DNA from: Mesostigma viride
Lineage: Eukaryota > Streptophyta > Mesostigmatophyceae > Mesostigmatales > Mesostigmataceae
Assembly: GCA_009746045.1 (NCBI GenBank)
Contig: RPFO01000359.1
Span: 1,282,649-1,346,648 of the forward strand
Reading direction: 5' to 3'
Length of the DNA stretch: 64,000 nucleotides
Both the position numbers and the translations under genes were made by a program. The notes below the pieces were generated by a model. That model did no database searches, was not told where the DNA came from, and worked only from the letters and a program-made list of their open reading frames with translations. This document shows, in pieces, positions 20,165 through 29,528 of this stretch (positions within the stretch are counted from its first letter, which is position 1; the number at the start of each line of letters is the position of its first letter).

Positions 20165-22483
20165 TCACGGGTGTTGCATCGTCATGCGCTTGCGCAACAC
20201 TGCGTACTGCGGGGCAGCCTCCCGCGCCTCCTTGGTGAGTGCATCCGCGGGATTGAGTTCATCCGCGATGTGCTGGAGACGCGTGACGCAGGAGGCCGCC
20301 TCAGCGAGTACGAGGTAATCAACGTCCTGTGACCGCGCATAGGGATTGTCAAGGAAGGCCAAACAACTTTGTGAGTCAGTGTGCACCGTGCTAGTCCAGT
20401 GAAGAGTGAACCCACACGAGCCAAATACCCAACCCAGCAAGTACCGCAGCCACATGCCATGTGAGATAGCTGAAACAATGCCCCGGCATTCAGCCGTGTT
20501 GGGGCTAGTGGCAATGCGGCTGTGCAAGCGCGAGTACCAATCTAACAACATGCCAGGCTGGCCCTCATTGCTGATAAAGAACAGTGCCCCCATGCGGGCC
20601 CGCACTTGGCTGACTGTGCGCGTCTCTAGATTAGCATCCGTCACTATCTCGAGGTGCACCGGCTGTGAGCAATCGAGCCCACGAAGCACAATGCCGGGCG
20701 TCATGGCCAGCTGCCGCCGAACATGAATGGACCCTAGTCCTTCCAGCACATCATCGGGCAGGCGAGCGAGCACTGCCAAATCAGGTGCCACCGTGTCCGC
20801 CAACCACCCGAGCTTGCCCTTAACCGAGGGCCCATGGGTTGCCAACAGCGGGGACGGGAGGTCGGCCAGCAGGTCAACCACATAGTTGCGGCTATCCTGC
20901 ATGTGCATGACCCATTCGCCAGAACGCGAATCCCGCTGCAACGTAGACTGCACGCCGCAAAACACCACGGGTTTACCCTCCTCATGATCCACCGCCCTGC
21001 CCAGGGGAAACTTAGCCGCCACTGCAGCAAGAAACTGGGTAGCAAAGGTGCGAGGTGCCACCAGCTTGAAGTCATCGCCATGCCACACGAAGAGGGCTGG
21101 CTCGCCAGGGACGCCGGTGGGGACCACAAAGAAGTTAGGATCCGCGCGATGGTACGTGGCCCCTAAGCTCTGCAAGACCTCCTCCGCGGAAATGCGGAAG
21201 ATGATGGGAGAGCTCTGCAGCCCCTCCACCCCTGTCAACAGCTCGATATACTCGCTGCCAATGGTGCCATCCTGCCAGACCACCGGGACCTTCACCACGT
21301 AGCGGGTGCCTTGCCATGTTTGCTGCGCGACCCCAGCGTCGCTGTGGAGGAATGCCCGCTGAAAGTCACCGCACCACATCCCGTAGTCCTTGCCCGCGTT
21401 CCGCTTGCCCAAGTAGATGACCGTCAGTAGCCGATGCGAAACATGGTTGAGCCCAGGGGTATAAAGATCCTTGGCATCCAGCGGGGAGGACCCCTTCGTC
21501 TCCGTGACCACGGGCCTTACCCGGAACACCACCGAAGAGTTGGTCTCGTCCGGCTTGTAGGTGAGCACGAACTTCAACCGCAACCGCGTGGCCCCGGCTG
21601 GCACACTCTCCAATCCTCGGTAGACCTCGCGCTCTCGCCACTGCTCCTTGGCTCGAATGAACGCGTCGCGCCACAAAGCAAACTTGAGAGGATCTTGACA
21701 GTCCAGGACAAGTTGCTCCCACGTCACAGGGCTATCCGCCGCCAGTGAGTGTGAGTGGAGGCCGAAGCTGCGCGGGTGCCAATCCTGAGGCTGAATGATG
21801 GACTGGACGAGCGGCGGTGTGGAAAACGCCGCCATCGGTAAGCGCCGCACGACGCCGGGCTGCCCGACCACCACCCCCAATGGAGCGTGGTACTCGCGAA
21901 GCGGGATGCTGCCCACCCCCGCGACTGACAGCAAGTCAGCGGACACTGAGAACCCCGGGTATGATACGAAAGGTTCGCCCAGCAAGGCCACATCCTCGTA
22001 GCCATCCACGACGTGAAACGGCGTGTCAATGCCCAACACCGGCAGCACCACCATCCCGGTAACTTGATATGCCGAAGTGCCTGCAAAGTCGGTCACCGAT
22101 TTGTACGGCGACTCTAGCACTGGATACAGGGTGGCTGCCCGACGAGAGATAATAGACACGGATGCTTGCGTGTCCACAGCCACCAGCTGCCACGGTCTAC
22201 ACGTAGGAAACAAGGCTGACTTAACCGGCCTGACCCCCTGTGAGAGAGTTTTGACCTGAGCCACCCCTGATGCAGCTTTCGCTTTAAGCGCCTGAGCACG
22301 CCACAAGGCCGTGACCGTTGAAGCCAGGTCCCTAGGTGGGCGAGGCGCATGGGCAGGACCCTGACCCTCCGGCGAGGCCACGCTAGGCGGGCCTCCCACA
22401 TTATCCGTGGCTAGCACAGGAGGTGAGTCACTACGTGCACTAGGTCCCGTCAAACCCACCCCATCCTCATCCCACCCATCCAC
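20165..22483 (-). CDS. C2 polyprotein: retropepsin-like, reverse transcriptase, RNase H
   Basis: 772 open codons; the first is GTG, so this is an internal frame, not a true start. The aspartic-protease-like domain reads LVAVDTQASVSII (nt ~22,164-22,178) and ALLGEPFVSYPG about 85 residues later, with Gln where retropepsins have Gly. RT follows: VRPVVTETKG, LYTPGLNHVSHRLL, WCGDFQRAFLHSD, and FVWHGDDFKLV (near 21,070) as catalytic box. RNase H: EIVTDANLET, NTAECRG, VHTDSQSCLAFLDNPYAR, NPADALTKEA. It is the replication core of a Copia-like element. The upstream integrase frame joins through the G8 run at 22,508-22,515. Confidence 0.88.
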   Translation of the reverse strand: MDGWDEDGVGLTGPSARSDSPPVLATDNVGGPPSVASPEGQGPAHAPRPPRDLASTVTALWRAQALKAKAASGVAQVKTLSQGVRPVKSALFPTCRPWQLVAVDTQASVSIISRRAATLYPVLESPYKSVTDFAGTSAYQVTGMVVLPVLGIDTPFHVVDGYEDVALLGEPFVSYPGFSVSADLLSVAGVGSIPLREYHAPLGVVVGQPGVVRRLPMAAFSTPPLVQSIIQPQDWHPRSFGLHSHSLAADSPVTWEQLVLDCQDPLKFALWRDAFIRAKEQWREREVYRGLESVPAGATRLRLKFVLTYKPDETNSSVVFRVRPVVTETKGSSPLDAKDLYTPGLNHVSHRLLTVIYLGKRNAGKDYGMWCGDFQRAFLHSDAGVAQQTWQGTRYVVKVPVVWQDGTIGSEYIELLTGVEGLQSSPIIFRISAEEVLQSLGATYHRADPNFFVVPTGVPGEPALFVWHGDDFKLVAPRTFATQFLAAVAAKFPLGRAVDHEEGKPVVFCGVQSTLQRDSRSGEWVMHMQDSRNYVVDLLADLPSPLLATHGPSVKGKLGWLADTVAPDLAVLARLPDDVLEGLGSIHVRRQLAMTPGIVLRGLDCSQPVHLEIVTDANLETRTVSQVRARMGALFFISNEGQPGMLLDWYSRLHSRIATSPNTAECRGIVSAISHGMWLRYLLGWVFGSCGFTLHWTSTVHTDSQSCLAFLDNPYARSQDVDYLVLAEAASCVTRLQHIADELNPADALTKEAREAAPQYAVLRKRMTMQHP

Positions 22484-23202
22484 GGGGTCATATTGGGGCC
22501 CAGGGGAGGGGGGGGTGTAGCTGTGTCTGCCCCTGGGAGCGACCCGTGGGGTACCACCTCAGATGCTACGACAGGCGCATTATCCTTCACTACCCACCCC
22601 AGTGCCCTGTTGGCTGCCAGCTCACTCTCCATGCTATCCCCTTGCTTATAGCCTGCCACCGATGCCCATGGTACCCTATACACCCGATCATTCCACTCTA
22701 TGTCTATGACCCGCAGCGGCCAGTCTAACTTTGTGATGGCCCCAGGCCCCTGCATGGTGCCCCGTTTGCCGCTGGGCGAGCTCTCCTTGTGGAACATGAC
22801 CAACTGCCCGACCTCAAAAGCGCTAGACAAATCAGGCAGCGTGGCATCCTTGAGCCGCAGCTTGGCGGCGGTATCCTGTAGATGCTGTTGGTATGCCTCT
22901 ACTACCTCGGGTGAGTAGGTGCCCGCTGACAGCCCCCGAGGCGTGACTAGCCCAAAGCCCTTGACATCAAGCACGTGCCTATGGTTGCACACATGCATGA
23001 GCTCCTTGCACCACGCCGTCTTGACCGCGTAGGATTTGCCATGTGGGTTATCCTGTCGCTTGGCTGCCACAGTCTTGACATAGCTTACAGTGCGATCTAT
23101 CATGCCCATATTGCCGTGATCCTCACGCCCCACGATGACCACGGCCTCCATCCCCGGCAAACCTTGCACACAGCGGAACTGCTGGTCTAGCATGAGCTCC
23201 AC
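22450..23202 (-). CDS. C2 integrase, catalytic and C-terminal part
   Basis: Continues from the preceding frame after a one-base offset near the G4 run 23,264-23,267; the translation of this frame just upstream, HRAIKISLAFFHPVVELM, fits integrase. VELMLDQQF probably contains the second catalytic Asp. GREDHGNMGMIDRTVSYVK occupies the place of the GVAERKN-type motif, with Asp at the position of the catalytic Glu. A C-terminal SH3-like segment FEVGQLVMFHKESSPSGKRG...GPGAITKL follows, matching that of C1. The first codon is GTG and is not a biological start. The frame runs into a C-rich tract that shifts into the RT frame. Confidence 0.75.
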   Translation of the reverse strand: MELMLDQQFRCVQGLPGMEAVVIVGREDHGNMGMIDRTVSYVKTVAAKRQDNPHGKSYAVKTAWCKELMHVCNHRHVLDVKGFGLVTPRGLSAGTYSPEVVEAYQQHLQDTAAKLRLKDATLPDLSSAFEVGQLVMFHKESSPSGKRGTMQGPGAITKLDWPLRVIDIEWNDRVYRVPWASVAGYKQGDSMESELAANRALGWVVKDNAPVVASEVVPHGSLPGADTATPPPPLGPNMTPWMGGMRMGWV

Positions 23203-24445
23203 TACGGGATGAAAGAAAGCCAGGCTGATCTTGATAGCCCTGTGCAGGTCAGCCTCAACATGTGGGGCAGCGGCTCAATGTAGGTGGCCTTGCTGAACCT
23301 ATCCTTGACTATGAAATAGGTGTCCCCCCCTTCCATGTGCATGACATCCCCCACAAGGTACCCTCGCTCCAAGGGTGGAGTCTTGGCATGCCGCCTACGC
23401 GACTTCTTCCTGATCTTGATGCAGGCAGGACACTGAGCACGCACATTCTTCAGCTCGTTGTATAAAGGTGCCCCCAACATGTGTGCCCCCTCTACCTCGG
23501 CTTGGGCCTCATGCCCGTATGCACGGTGCATCTGGTATGCTAACAGTTTCAGGGTGACAGCCTGAGGTGCAGTGGCATTGTCAGGATTCTCAACAGGTGG
23601 GGTGACTACTGGGGTAGTGACATTGGCTAACTGGGCAGCTTCAGAGGCTGCACGAAAGGCCGCCCGTGTGAGCACCTTGCCAATGTGAAGATCCACACTA
23701 GGGTGGTGTGTACCGAGAACATCTGCCCGCCCAGCATTCTCTTGCACTGTCACAACATTCCTCATAGGCCCAACCGCCCCAGTATCTAGCTGGGGTGCTG
23801 CAGTAGTGCTTGGTCGCTCGGCGTTGTACACACCCGACCTAGAAGACACCACATTGCTTAGGTCACGCATTGTAGACCCGTGCTCAGGAAGCACGTGATC
23901 CTGGCGCGACAGAGCCAGAGCAGCATCAACGGATTGCGTGAGCACATCACGGAATGAGACAGAGGATGCAGTCACGTTGCTTTTAGGAACGACGTCAGGC
24001 TCTACGACGGCCCGGTTCAGCGTGACGCATTGAGCAAAAGAAGGGGTATCGAGCGTGCTCTCACCTGACTTTCGTGCTGCCCGTCGCTCTGCCCACTCCT
24101 CGCGTGTGCCGTGGACGACGATGCGCTTGGCCTTGCACGCCTCCACGCTGTGACCACGCAGAACGTCGTGGCACTTGCGGCAAAGGTTGTCCTCGAGCTC
24201 CAGGTCCGGGCGAACTCGGCAGTCATCCCGGACATGGCGACGTCCGAAGCAGCGCTCACAGCGTTGCTTGCGGTCAGTAGACGCCCCCTGCTGCCGCTTG
24301 GCCGGGGGATTATCACCCTGCTTGGCGTCGCCACCATGCCCGCGCTTGCGCCCTCGCTGGCCCCCGTTGTTGCCGTGGCCGACGACCTTTTTCAGGATGG
24401 CCGTAAGCTCCGACCGCGTAATGGAGCCTCTGCGCCTGAAGAAGA
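23202..24445 (-). CDS. C2 gag zinc knuckles and integrase N-terminus
   Basis: Two zinc-knuckle-like motifs occur near 24,150-24,265: CERCFGRRHVRDDC (CX2CX4HX4C) and CRKCHDVLRGHSVEAC (CX2CX6HX4C), expected to bind element RNA. A long Ser/Thr/Ala-rich linker follows. Then comes an HHCC integrase zinc domain, HRAYGH...CPACIKIRKKS (near 23,420-23,540), and the beginning of the catalytic core, GDVMHMEGGDTYFIVKDRFS, with the probable first catalytic Asp. A DTGA tetrapeptide occurs in the linker, but no second protease motif accompanies it. The frame ends at 23,202, after the one-base offset near 23,264 that leads into the next ORF. Confidence 0.78.
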
Positions 24446-25229
24446 AGACGCGCCGGCATCCACCTTGCGCAGGGATGGCAGAGCAGCCGAGGCAGCCGGC
24501 TTGGACTGCGCACTCTTGAAGCATGAATCAAATACAGCATGCCCTCGTCGAAACTGACGGCACTCTTCTTTTTGAGTTCCGTCGCTATGGTCAGATGCAC
24601 ATCCGACGACAGGTCGCATTTCTTGAGAAATCGATTGCACAGGAAAATGGGCTTGAGAGTATCTAGCAGCTTGTGCTTGTGCACGAAGACCTGGAAATCA
24701 CGTGCAGCCCCGGGCAAATTTGCCTTATTAACTGCATAGCCCTCGAAGTCGTTGAAGGCTTGCTCGTCGGCCTCTTCCTTAGACCGCGACAAGTGGGCAT
24801 CTAGACCGTTGTAAAAAACTTCCCAGGTTTGTTTGTTGTCGTCCGCAATGCGAACTAGATTGGCAATGTTTGGGTGCTTTGTTGTACTGCAGAATACTGC
24901 ACGGAACTTGCCAATCAGCTCCGAATCTTTGTCTGCGCGTCCATCGCGCAGACGCTTGAGAGCAGCTAGAAAATCTGCTGCGTCGTCCGCCGTATAGTCG
25001 GCCGGTAGATCTGCGGGCACCTCCGTTTGCTTGAGAGGGCCGCGATTTAGTGCATCGTCAGCAGCCAGCATGAGATGCTTGAACTGCTTGGCCAGTTCGG
25101 TTGCGCCACGAGGGTTTGCATCAACCTCGTGGCCTCGTCCGCACTAAAGCGTGGCAGGACGGACCCTGCGGCCTCGCCACTTGGCGTATCTGTGTGTTCG
25201 CCCGTGCGGCTCCGTGTACCGGAAGCCAT
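24440..25229 (-). pseudogene. C2 gag, capsid-like N-terminal part (frameshifted)
   Basis: Starts at MASGTRSRTGEHTDT only 19 bp inside the 5' LTR. The main helical body (DDAADFLAALKRLRDGRADKD...LLDTLKPIFLCNRFLKKCDL) resembles the all-helical gag of Copia elements, which forms the particle shell. There is a frame change near 25,080, and at least two more between 24,440 and 24,540, where the reading passes through SAQSKPAASAALPSLRKV before RRRGSITRSELTAILKK. Assignment rests mainly on position and the downstream zinc knuckles. Confidence 0.65.
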
Positions 25230-25248
25230 CGGGATTTTTATGAATACA

Positions 25249-25593
25249 AGTTAAAGCCCGACCGGCTCAGCTATGGCGGTCGGTCACGTTGAGCTTGGGA
25301 TAAGGTGAACACAGAGAACTACTGTCGGAGCTGGCCCACCACTGGTTTATGTCTTAGCCAGCAAACCCTATCCGGTTAGCCGTAACCGTGGGACAAGCTA
25401 GCCGTCCGTACTGACCCGGATAAGGCCCCGGACTGGGGCCTAGGTGGCGCCGGCCCTAGGCGCCGCCCTTAGACCGGTCGCCCGCATCGGACCGCCGGAT
25501 TATAGCCGGCGGCTGAGCGGACGCTAGCGGATGGCGTGCGGACGGACATGGGGAACTCAGAGCCAGATCCTAGGGCTCTAGAGTTACTCAACT
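25249..25593 (-). repeat. C2 5' LTR (345 bp)
   Basis: The plus-strand sequence starts AGTTAAAGCCCG and ends TTACTCAACT, matching 19,443-19,787. The target duplication CCATC follows. The 19 bp between the LTR and the gag start would hold the primer-binding site; I do not recognise a particular tRNA. Confidence 0.92.
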
Positions 25594-26450
25594 CCATCTG
25601 CTTGGACCTGCCTCGCCCTGGTGACGGTCTCTGCCGCCTCCCTGCTTGCGGCCACGTCTTCCATCAAGCTTGCATCGCCACGAGCTTGCACACGACCTCC
25701 GCCACCTGCCCCCTTTGCCGGGCCGCGGTCCTTTCCCCCTTGCCTCCTGGCGTTCTCCCGCTGGGGCCCTCGCCCGTGTCCGTGCGCCGCCAGTCCCACG
25801 CGCCTGCCCCGACACCTGCCTCCCCTGTGCGTGGTCGTGGGTCGCGCGCCGGCTTGGCTGCCTCCTCCAGCGCCCCCCTCCCGGCCGTGGGGGCCGTCCC
25901 CGCGCCGGTCTTGTCCTCGGCTGCCACGAGCCCTGCTGACCGCCCGGCGGCCGGCCCCGCCCTGGGTTCCGCTGCAGCTGTAGTTCCTCTGGCTGAGGGT
26001 GCTCCCGACCCCTCCCCCTCTCGACCCGGGCCGGCCCAACCGGGTGGGCGCACCCCCTCAGATGGCTTCCATTATTGCCAAGTCGATGGTCCCCTTGGTG
26101 ACCCGTGTGGCGCGCGCCTGCCCAACCGGAATTCGTTGCTGGTGCACATTCGGGCTTCCCACCCCCACATCACGGAGGCCGCCATGCGCGCCATGGACTG
26201 CTACCGCTGCCCGGCAGCCCATTGCCAGCGGATTTTTTCGATCCACGGGCGGTACCAGCATGAGCGGCAGTGCCGCCGCCAAACCCCCCAGAACGGCCTG
26301 CCCGGCGGCCCGGCGGCCGCACCGGCCTCCCGGTCCGGGGCGGCCCCTCGGTCGGCCCCTGCCCCTCCACCGGCATCGCAGGGTACGAGCGATCCGGGGG
26401 ACCTCTCGGCAGGCTGGGCATTCCTGGCCACGCTCCCTTTTGCCGCCTAG
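25594..26450 (+). pseudogene. LINE-A ORF, RING-H2 and C2H2 zinc-finger region
   Basis: Resumes the LINE-A reading frame after the C2 insertion. Together with CPI before C2 (19,434-19,442) it gives a RING-H2 finger: C-X2-C, 15 residues, CGHVFHQAC, 11 residues, CPLC (25,599-~25,735). RING-H2 domains typically recruit ubiquitin-conjugating enzymes. Pro/Ala-rich linkers follow, then two C2H2-like fingers near 26,070-26,270 (YCQVDGPLGDPCGARL...LLVHIRASH and YRCPAAHCQRIFSIHGRYQH), the kind that position RLE-type LINEs on DNA. The frame closes at 26,450, and coding continues in another frame from about 26,440. Confidence 0.8.
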
Positions 26451-28116
26451 CTGTGCGCGCAACCCTTGCATGACGCTCCCGGACGTCCCTCACCGCGCCC
26501 GGAGCTTGTTTACGCGCTGCGCCCTGCTTTCCCTGGCCCGGATGCATAGTCACCCTCTCGACGAACTCGGCCACAAGCTGTTTCTCGTCACCCCCCGGCT
26601 CCTCTTAGCGCCGTTGGAGCGGGGCGTGCGTGGCGTACAGGGTGCGGTCATCGCTCGCTGCCGGCGGTTCCTCCTCGGGGATTGGGAAGGGCTGTGGGCG
26701 CTGCAGCCTCCGGCCTCCACCCGGGTGTCGGGGGCCGCCTCCTTTGCCCGGGTGGAAGCTGACGTCATGCGGTTGGTGAAGGTAGGTGAATTGAGCCGGG
26801 CCATGCAAAAGCTTGAACTGACCGCGTTGGCTCCCTCCACTCCCCCGACCCTGCAGGCTTTGCGCGACCTTCACCCCGACGAACCGGCCTTTGCGGTGCC
26901 CGCCCCGGCCACCCCCCCGCCCCCGCCTATTGTCCTGGACCTGGACATCTTCACGGCTGTGCTGAAGGATCTGCCGAACGCCTCCTCCACCGGCCCCTCA
27001 GGCTGGCGCTACGAGCACCTCTCCGTGATGGCGGGCCATGGCGGGGCGACCGCACTCTTTGAGGCTGCCGCCGACTTGGCCGCGGGGTCCCTGGCCCCCG
27101 CGGCGCGCCCTTGGCTGGCTGGGGCACGCCTCATTGCCCTCCTGAAAGACGACGTCCCCCCGCCTGCTGGCCGCGTTCGTCCCATTGCTTGCGGCGAGGT
27201 CCTACGCAAGCTGGTGAGTAAGGTCATTTGTCGCCAAAAGGCCCCCGAGTTTCGCGCCTACTTCTGCCCCAACCGGAGTGATACTGAGGAGTCCGTCGCG
27301 GCCCAGCTTGGCGTCGCCACCAAAGGGGGCAGCGACATCATCGTGCACACAGTTCAGGCCTACCTCGAGACGCATCCGACCCATGTGGCGCTGAAGGTGG
27401 ATTGCCACAATGCGTTCAATGCTGTCACCAAGGCTAGCATCTTTGAGGCCGTCGGCGAGGCGTTCCCTGACCTTCTTGCGTGGACAGCAGCCTGCTACGG
27501 CGAACCCACTCAACTCTCCTTCCTCATGGAGGATGGGACGTTCGCCGACATCGCTTCCCGCACGGGAACCCAGCAAGGTGACCCCCTCGGCCCCTTTTAC
27601 CTGTCTGCCCCGCTGCACAAGGCTCTCCAAGGTGTCCACGCTGCGCACCCGGATGTCGTGCTCCTCGCCTACATGGACGATATCCATGCCCTTGGCCCGG
27701 CCGACGCTGTGGTTGCCGCCCTGGCTGCCCTTGAAGTGGCCATGGCGGCCATCAACCTTCGGCTCACCCTCCCCAAGTGTGCAGTCTTTTCGCCCCAGGG
27801 GGACTGCTCTGGCTTCCCCGCGGCTATCCCGGGGGCATTGGCGCGGGCGCGCGGTTTCTCGTGCCTGGGCGTCCCTGTGGGTGACCCTGCCTACGTCGAA
27901 GAGGAGCTCCGGGCCACCGTGGAACAGCGCACCCATGTCCTTGAGACTTGGGCGCGCCTCAAGGACCCCCAGACCAAAGGGCTCCTCCTGTGGTTTTGCG
28001 CCCACCCGCGGGTGGTTCACTGGCTCCGTGGCGCTCCCCCCCACTTGGTGCGGCTTGCCGCGGAAGGCCATGACGAGCGCATTCAGGCCGCCTTGCAGGT
28101 GCTCCTCCCCGGCTAG
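26440..28116 (+). pseudogene. LINE-A reverse transcriptase
   Basis: RT of a non-LTR retrotransposon. Motifs in order: NASSTGPSGWRYEHLSVM, RPIACGEVLRKLVSK, VALKVDCHNAFNAVTKAS (first catalytic Asp near 27,400), RTGTQQGDPLGPFYLSAP, LLAYMDDIHALGP (catalytic YMDD near 27,670), then SPQGDCSGF and CLGVPVGDP of the thumb side. It would copy element RNA from a nicked target end. The open frame starts upstream at 25,999, but the part before about 26,440 is a shadow of the zinc-finger frame. It stops at 28,116 (VLLPG), where two C residues present in copy A are missing, separating RT from the endonuclease. Confidence 0.85.
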
Positions 28117-29320
28117 CCTGCCAGCTCACTCCATGCGCTTGGCCACCCTCCCCTGCCGCATGGGCGGGTGTGGGCTCACCCGCGCCGCCCGCCTCGCCCC
28201 CGCCGCCTTCCTTGGCTCTGTTGCTCAGGCCTGGGCGGAGATCCGCCGGTTGGTCCCCAGCGCCGTCAGCGCCATTCCCGACTTGGTCACCCCATCCCCC
28301 TTTCCCTTTGTGCAGGCTGTGCAGGATTCTTACCTCGGGATCCAGCAGGCTTGCGACCTCGTCCGCCCCGCTCAGGCCGTCCACCGTCGCCTGCCCCGGG
28401 GCACGCCCGGCGTGTCCACTGTCGTCAGTCCTAGTGTCTTCCCTGCCTGCGTTCATGAAAAACAACAAAAGACCTACGCGGGTATACTACACTGTGCCGA
28501 CTGGATGGGTCTGCATGCGAGCTTGAACGATCAGGGGAAGGCTTGGGTTCACTCCGTTTCCCTTGAGGGGAGCGTGGGGTCCGCATTCCTGCGCGCCCTC
28601 CCCATGAGCCCTTTGTTCACACTGGTTCCGGCCCTTTACGCCATCGCTCTCCGCCACCAGCTCTTTGCCCCGCAACCTCTCATCACGGCGGGTGCGTCCT
28701 GCGGCAGCTGCGGGCTTGCTCTGGATACTACTGGGACGCACTACATCGCGTGCATGGGTGGCCAGCAGAACCAGAACTGGTTCCTCTATCTCCATACCGC
28801 TCTCCTCCGGGTGGTGTGTGCCATGGTTCGGTCGGTCTTTCCCCACTCCACCATTAAGTGCGAGGACGCGGATGGGGCCGCCCTCTACTCACCCAACCAC
28901 CGCCCCGACATTACCGTGCTTGACTACGACGGGCAGGGTTGCCACCTGCTCATCGATGTCTCCGTGGCTCGGCCGCTTTCCGGTCGCCACATCCTCCGGG
29001 CGGCTGTGGATGCCGGCGCTGCTGCCGCTGTGGCTGAGCGCGACAAGTTTGCCTCCTACGGCAATGTGGGGCCCCACCAGGTCATCCCCTTTGTCCTTGA
29101 GGAGTTCGGGGCCATGGGCCCCAAGACAGCGGAGTTTTTCCACGAGTGCTGCCAGCGCCGTGAAGACCGCCTCGACCTCGAGGGTCAGACCGCCCCGTGG
29201 TCGGCCCGCACGTGGTCCTCGTATTGGCGGCAGCGTCTGTCACTCGCCCTCACTCGCACCGTGGCTGATGTGTTATTCCGCCGCACCCGGGCCGACTTTG
29301 TCGCGACCCATGCGGTCTAG
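28117..29320 (+). pseudogene. LINE-A restriction-like endonuclease region
   Basis: C-terminal third of the LINE-A protein, offset from the RT frame by the two-base loss near 28,111. Begins SLPAHSMRLATLPCRMGGCG. It contains a CCHC-type knuckle (CGSCGLALDTTGTHYIAC, ~28,699-28,752) and the nuclease core NHRPDITVLDYDGQG...LLIDVSVARPL (~28,897-28,975), a PD-X15-D pattern close to the RLE of R2-type elements. Ends FVATHAV at 29,320. The open frame visible from 27,410 includes a shadow of RT before 28,117. Nearly identical to copy A at 10,626-11,841. Confidence 0.85.
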
Positions 29321-29528
29321 ATTCCTTCCAGGCCTGCATGGTGGGCCGGCAGCGCTGTTGCTGCGTGTAGTTTTGTGATGTATAGTTAGTTGTACCTTGT
29401 GCCGCTGGCGTGATCCTTGGATGTCTGTGTCAGATTACTATTAATTTCTTCAGGGTTATTCTCCCAGTTCTCGGGTTTTTCCTTATGTTGCATGCCTATC
29501 TCACCTCCGTAATCTATCATTCTCAATG

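Larger units (their letters stand above)
19443..25593 (-). mobile_element. Copia-like LTR retrotransposon C2, nearly complete
   Basis: 6,151 bp with 345-bp LTRs at both ends and the 5-bp target duplication CCATC (19,438-19,442 and 25,594-25,598). The two LTRs appear identical except for one difference at the seventh base, so insertion was recent. LTR termini are AGTT...AACT. Gene order on the minus strand: gag with zinc knuckles, integrase, retropepsin-like domain, RT, RNase H. Frame changes occur at several places, most in homopolymer runs. It lies inside the RING-finger codons of LINE-A copy D. Confidence 0.92.
16588..29528 (+). mobile_element. LINE-A copy D, full length, split by Copia C2
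   Basis: An RLE-type non-LTR retrotransposon, about 6.8 kb without the nested Copia. It is flanked by a perfect 15-bp target duplication AATATATATGCAGGG (16,573-16,587 and 29,529-29,543). Order: tandem 5' monomers, an ORF with PHD finger, RING-H2 finger, C2H2-like fingers, RT, zinc knuckle, endonuclease, then a 3' UTR ending ...ATTCTCAATGA. The reading frame is broken at several points: the G6 run at 18,996-19,001, near 19,350, near 26,440, and a two-base loss near 28,111. The nested C2 interrupts a cysteine pair of the RING. Confidence 0.87.

Noticed and set aside
23700-23830. DTGA tetrapeptide in the C2 gag-integrase linker as the protease
   Set aside because: No second protease motif or hydrophobic context was seen, and C1 cannot be compared because the region is deleted. 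Kept only as a caveat to the protease-position finding.
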